Source: Pantoea sp. RIT-PI-b (GTDB lineage Bacteria > Pseudomonadota > Gammaproteobacteria > Enterobacterales > Enterobacteriaceae). From it: a stretch of DNA of 64,000 nt. Positions 61,204-64,000 of this stretch are shown one piece after another. The stretch covers positions 682,001 to 746,000 of the forward strand of contig NZ_LGIS01000012.1 of assembly GCF_001187905.1 (NCBI RefSeq), in the 5' to 3' direction. The stretch's first letter is position 1, and every line of letters starts with the position of its first letter. Made by a program: the position numbers and the translations under genes. The notes beneath the pieces were generated by a model that saw nothing but the letters and a program-made list of their open reading frames with translations, was not told where the DNA came from and ran no database searches.

Positions 61204-64000
61204 TTAGGCGCTTTCCGGACGGGTAGCCGGAGCGGTTGCCTGATGCGTTGCGCTGTGACCACCTGCAGAACCACGACCTTCGAAGCCAAACGCGGGACGA
61301 ACCCAATCGCTATGACGAGCCGGTTCAGGTTCCCATGCCGGTGCCGGTGCTTTGGTCATCGGGGCGGTAGCATGATGTTTGAAGCGCGTTTCAACGGTCG
61401 TTACCGCAGTGTCACGTGCCGCAACCGGCGCATGCGGTTCCGTTACCGGTGTGACATCAGCTTCTGCAGCCACTGGCGCAGCCAGTACTTCTTCAACCTG
61501 TGCTTCCACTGCTGGCGAAACATCAGCCGGCGCCTGCTCAACAACGTCAGCCACTGCGCTAACTTCAGGCTGCGCTTCTTCAACGCTGGCCGCCGGTTCC
61601 GCTTCAGCTGCGGTTTCCTGCGCAACTTGTTCATCAGCAGCAGAAATCACTGATGGTTCTTCGTTGACGGGCGCTGCAATCGGCGTGACGTCATCAGTAT
61701 TCACTACCGGCACCTCAGTGTGCGCCTGCGGTTCAACCTGATGCACGGCTTCTTCAGCGGCAACCTGCTCAACGGCCGGTTCAACAGCAGCGGGTTCAAC
61801 CGTAGCGGTTTCAACAGTAGCGGTTTCAGCCACGGCGGCGGCGGTTTGTTGATAGCCGTAATCCGACACTTCATGCATGGCATCTTGCGTGGTGTACTCT
61901 TCCTGCGCTTGCGCAACCGGGTAAGAAATCCACACTTTACCGGATGCCATTTCTGGCGAAGCTGCAGCAGACTCCAGCGGCATTGCAGACTGCGTTGGGT
62001 AACGCTCGTCACGATAACGACGACGACGCTGGCCGCTTACGCGCAGGTGACGCGGTGAACGACGTGAACGACGCGGCATATTGGCGCTGTCACGGTTCTC
62101 GCTATCATCTTGCTCGTCATTGCTGGCTTCCGGATGTTCGATGTACTGAGCACGTGGTGCAGTTTCAGCGGCGGCTTCATGCACAACTGGCGCAGGCGCT
62201 TCAGCGGTGACTTCACCGGTATCGCCCACACGTACGCGTTGTGACAGCTGACGCTGTTTACGACGCGGCATCACCTGTACACGCTCTTCTTCCTGCGCAA
62301 CATTTTCGTCTACGACGTCAGCCTGAACGACCGGTTCAGCGACTTTCTGATCCTGCTGCTGAGTGCGTTTTTCTTCCTGACGACGACGCTGGCGATCGGC
62401 ACGCTGTTCGCGGCGCTGTTGCTGCTGCTCATCACGTTGCTCAAGTGCTTCATCGCTCAGTACAGGACGCGCTTCACGCGGTTCGTTCTGACGCTTGTTG
62501 CGACGATTGTCCTGATTGTCACGCGGTTCGCGGGCTTCACGTGGCTCACGTGCTTCGCGCGGCTCGCGTGGTTCACGCGCTTCGCGACCTTCACGCCCCT
62601 GACCATTCTCGCCATTACGCGGTGTGCGCTCACGACGATTATTACGACGGTTGTTATTGTTGCGACGCTCGCCACGCTGTTGCGTATTTTCCGCTTCAAC
62701 AGCCGCTGGCGTCTCTTGCTGAGTTTCAGCCGGAGCCGCAGCAGGCGTATCGCTGGCAAACAGTTTCTTCAAGCCGTTCAGCAGGCGGGCAACGAAGCCG
62801 GTGCTGGTCACTGCAGGTGCGGCAACAGCAGGTTTGGCTTTCGCTTCAACGGCTGGCGCTGGCTGTGTCTCTTTAACCACTTCAACCGGTGCTGGCGGCG
62901 CATCTGGCATCGCGAAGGCGGCCAGGGCTGGCTGCTCCGGACGACGACGCTCCGCGTGCTCTTCTTCAGAAGGCAGCGCCATTTCCGCTTCGTGCAGTTT
63001 TGGCAGATGGTAGCTCAGGGTTTGCGTCTCTTCACCGGTGCGGACACGCAGTACAGAGTAATGTGGCGTTTCCATCTGATCGTTTGGCACGATGATGGCA
63101 CGCACGCCGCCCTGACGTTTCTCAATGGCGCTCACCGCATCACGTTTTTCGTTCAGCAGGTAAGAGGCCACCGGAACCGGCACGATCGCATGCACTTCTT
63201 TGGTGTTGTCTTTCAGCGCTTCTTCTTCAATCAGACGCAGAATAGATAGCGACAGCGATTCGTTATCACGGATGGTGCCGGTACCGCTACAGCGTGGGCA
63301 GACGTGATGACTGGATTCACCCAGTGACGGGCTGAGGCGCTGACGCGACATCTCCAGCAAACCGAAGCGTGAAATGTGGCTAATCTGGATGCGTGCACGA
63401 TCCTGACGCACGGCTTCACGCAGACGGTTCTCGACGGCACGCTGGTGACGCACTGGCGTCATATCGATAAAGTCGATAACAATCAGGCCGCCGAGATCGC
63501 GTAGACGCAGTTGGCGAGCGATTTCATCGGCCGCTTCCAGGTTGGTATTAAACGCGGTCTCTTCGATGTCACCGCCGCGCGTAGCACGTGCGGAGTTAAT
63601 ATCAATGGCGGTCAGCGCTTCGGTGCTATCGATAACAATCGAACCGCCTGACGGCAGGCGCACTTCACGCTGGAAGGCAGATTCAATCTGCGATTCAATT
63701 TGGTAATGGCTGAACAGCGGGATTTCACCGGTGTACAGTTTGATTTTGCTGCTAAAGTCGGGACGGCCTAGCGCAGCAATGTGCTGACGCGCCACTTCCA
63801 GAACTTTCGGGTTATCGATGAGGATTTCACCAATATCCTGACGCAGATAATCGCGGAAGGCGCGGACGATAACGTTGCTCTCCTGATGAATCAGGAAAGG
63901 TGCTGGGCGGCTGTCTGCCGCTTTCTTGATTGCTTCCCAGTGCTTCAGACGGAAGCTGAGATCCCACTGCAGCGATTCGGCAGATTTACCGACGCCCGCG
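61204..64000 (-). CDS. rne: Ribonuclease E, partial (5' end beyond the right edge)
   Basis: The frame is open from the TAA at 61204-61206 to base 64000, about 930 codons; the S1 domain and start lie outside. Catalytic core features: FSSKIKLYTGEIPLFSHYQIESQ, the DNase-I-like segment with DSTEALTAIDINSARAT (catalytic Asp) and VIDFIDM (second Asp), and the Zn-link CPRCSGTGT. After about residue 500 comes the disordered scaffold: a basic Arg-rich stretch of REPREAR-type repeats, an RRQEEKRTQQ segment, long Glu/Ala/Val-rich runs, and a C-terminal KHHATAPMTKAPAP...HSDWVRPAFGFEG motif that binds PNPase in E. coli. Same flgL-rne order as E. coli. Confidence 0.96.
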   Translation of the reverse strand, partial: AGVGKSAESLQWDLSFRLKHWEAIKKAADSRPAPFLIHQESNVIVRAFRDYLRQDIGEILIDNPKVLEVARQHIAALGRPDFSSKIKLYTGEIPLFSHYQIESQIESAFQREVRLPSGGSIVIDSTEALTAIDINSARATRGGDIEETAFNTNLEAADEIARQLRLRDLGGLIVIDFIDMTPVRHQRAVENRLREAVRQDRARIQISHISRFGLLEMSRQRLSPSLGESSHHVCPRCSGTGTIRDNESLSLSILRLIEEEALKDNTKEVHAIVPVPVASYLLNEKRDAVSAIEKRQGGVRAIIVPNDQMETPHYSVLRVRTGEETQTLSYHLPKLHEAEMALPSEEEHAERRRPEQPALAAFAMPDAPPAPVEVVKETQPAPAVEAKAKPAVAAPAVTSTGFVARLLNGLKKLFASDTPAAAPAETQQETPAAVEAENTQQRGERRNNNNRRNNRRERTPRNGENGQGREGREAREPREPREAREPREAREPRDNQDNRRNKRQNEPREARPVLSDEALEQRDEQQQQRREQRADRQRRRQEEKRTQQQDQKVAEPVVQADVVDENVAQEEERVQVMPRRKQRQLSQRVRVGDTGEVTAEAPAPVVHEAAAETAPRAQYIEHPEASNDEQDDSENRDSANMPRRSRRSPRHLRVSGQRRRRYRDERYPTQSAMPLESAAASPEMASGKVWISYPVAQAQEEYTTQDAMHEVSDYGYQQTAAAVAETATVETATVEPAAVEPAVEQVAAEEAVHQVEPQAHTEVPVVNTDDVTPIAAPVNEEPSVISAADEQVAQETAAEAEPAASVEEAQPEVSAVADVVEQAPADVSPAVEAQVEEVLAAPVAAEADVTPVTEPHAPVAARDTAVTTVETRFKHHATAPMTKAPAPAWEPEPARHSDWVRPAFGFEGRGSAGGHSATHQATAPATRPESA

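Noticed and set aside
61243-63249. Plus-strand frames opposite rne, some over 200 codons
   Set aside because: They mirror the repetitive Glu/Ala/Arg codons of the RNase E scaffold and show low-complexity Cys/Phe-rich translations.
1-64000. CRISPR arrays, tRNA/rRNA genes, insertion sequences, prophage or integrase genes
   Set aside because: I looked for regularly spaced repeats, tRNA-like cloverleaf ends and transposase or integrase motifs and saw none.

Overview
The window looks like the chromosome of an Erwiniaceae bacterium, most likely Pantoea or a close relative. From about 26 kb to the right edge the gene order follows the E. coli 23-24 min backbone almost gene for gene: clsC, opgC/opgGH, yceK, mysB, lpxL, trhO, yceI/yceJ, solA, bssS, dinI, pyrC, yceB, grxB, mdtH, rimJ, yceH, mviM, murJ, flgN-flgL, rne. 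The left 26 kb is accessory relative to that backbone. The genus is inferred from protein character and this layout; no rRNA or other phylogenetic marker is present.

Left part (1-8.5 kb). The tail of a type I restriction-endonuclease-like gene is cut by the left edge. It is followed by an unlisted 56-residue lipoprotein, a SulP anion transporter, and an AriR/YmgB-type biofilm/acid regulator whose long leader holds repeated TTGTACAA motifs, a terminator-like hairpin and a possible leader peptide. Then comes a MarR-controlled tripartite efflux operon (MarR, MFS pump, HlyD adaptor, outer-membrane lipoprotein channel) and a small lipoprotein.

Aryl polyene cluster (8.6-22.1 kb). Sixteen tightly overlapping plus-strand genes match the apeC-apeR order of aryl polyene (APE) pigment clusters: chain-length factor, acyltransferase, two ACPs, membrane protein, aryl-activating ligase, two dehydratases, a glycosyltransferase-acyltransferase fusion, thioesterase, LolA-like carrier, MMPL exporter, lipoprotein, ketosynthase, ketoreductase and a second ketosynthase. 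Together they should build a poly-unsaturated aryl carboxylate on ACPs and place it, lipid-linked, in the outer membrane. No methyltransferase or aromatic ammonia-lyase is present, so the head group may be unmethylated unless the enzyme is elsewhere. A Fur-controlled TonB-dependent siderophore receptor, two tandem tiny membrane proteins and a GH1-like hydrolase with an altered acid/base residue follow.

Backbone (26-49 kb). This holds envelope and stress genes: cardiolipin synthase C, osmoregulated periplasmic glucan synthesis, lipid A acylation, tRNA hydroxylation, YceI/cytochrome b561, SolA, BssS, LexA-controlled DinI, PurR- and hairpin-controlled PyrC, glutaredoxin 2, MdtH, RimJ and MurJ. 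One AT-rich pocket (34.1-34.9 kb) holds an orphan gene with a possible zinc-binding pattern.

Flagellar block (49-61 kb). flgNM and flgA run leftward and flgBCDEFGHIJ and flgKL rightward, encoding the rod, hook, L/P rings, rod cap/muramidase and hook-filament junction, with the anti-sigma factor FlgM and the chaperone FlgN. A FlhDC-type box lies between flgA and flgB, and sigma-28 promoters precede flgM and flgK. A nested inverted-repeat element sits between murJ and flgN. RNase E runs leftward off the right edge.
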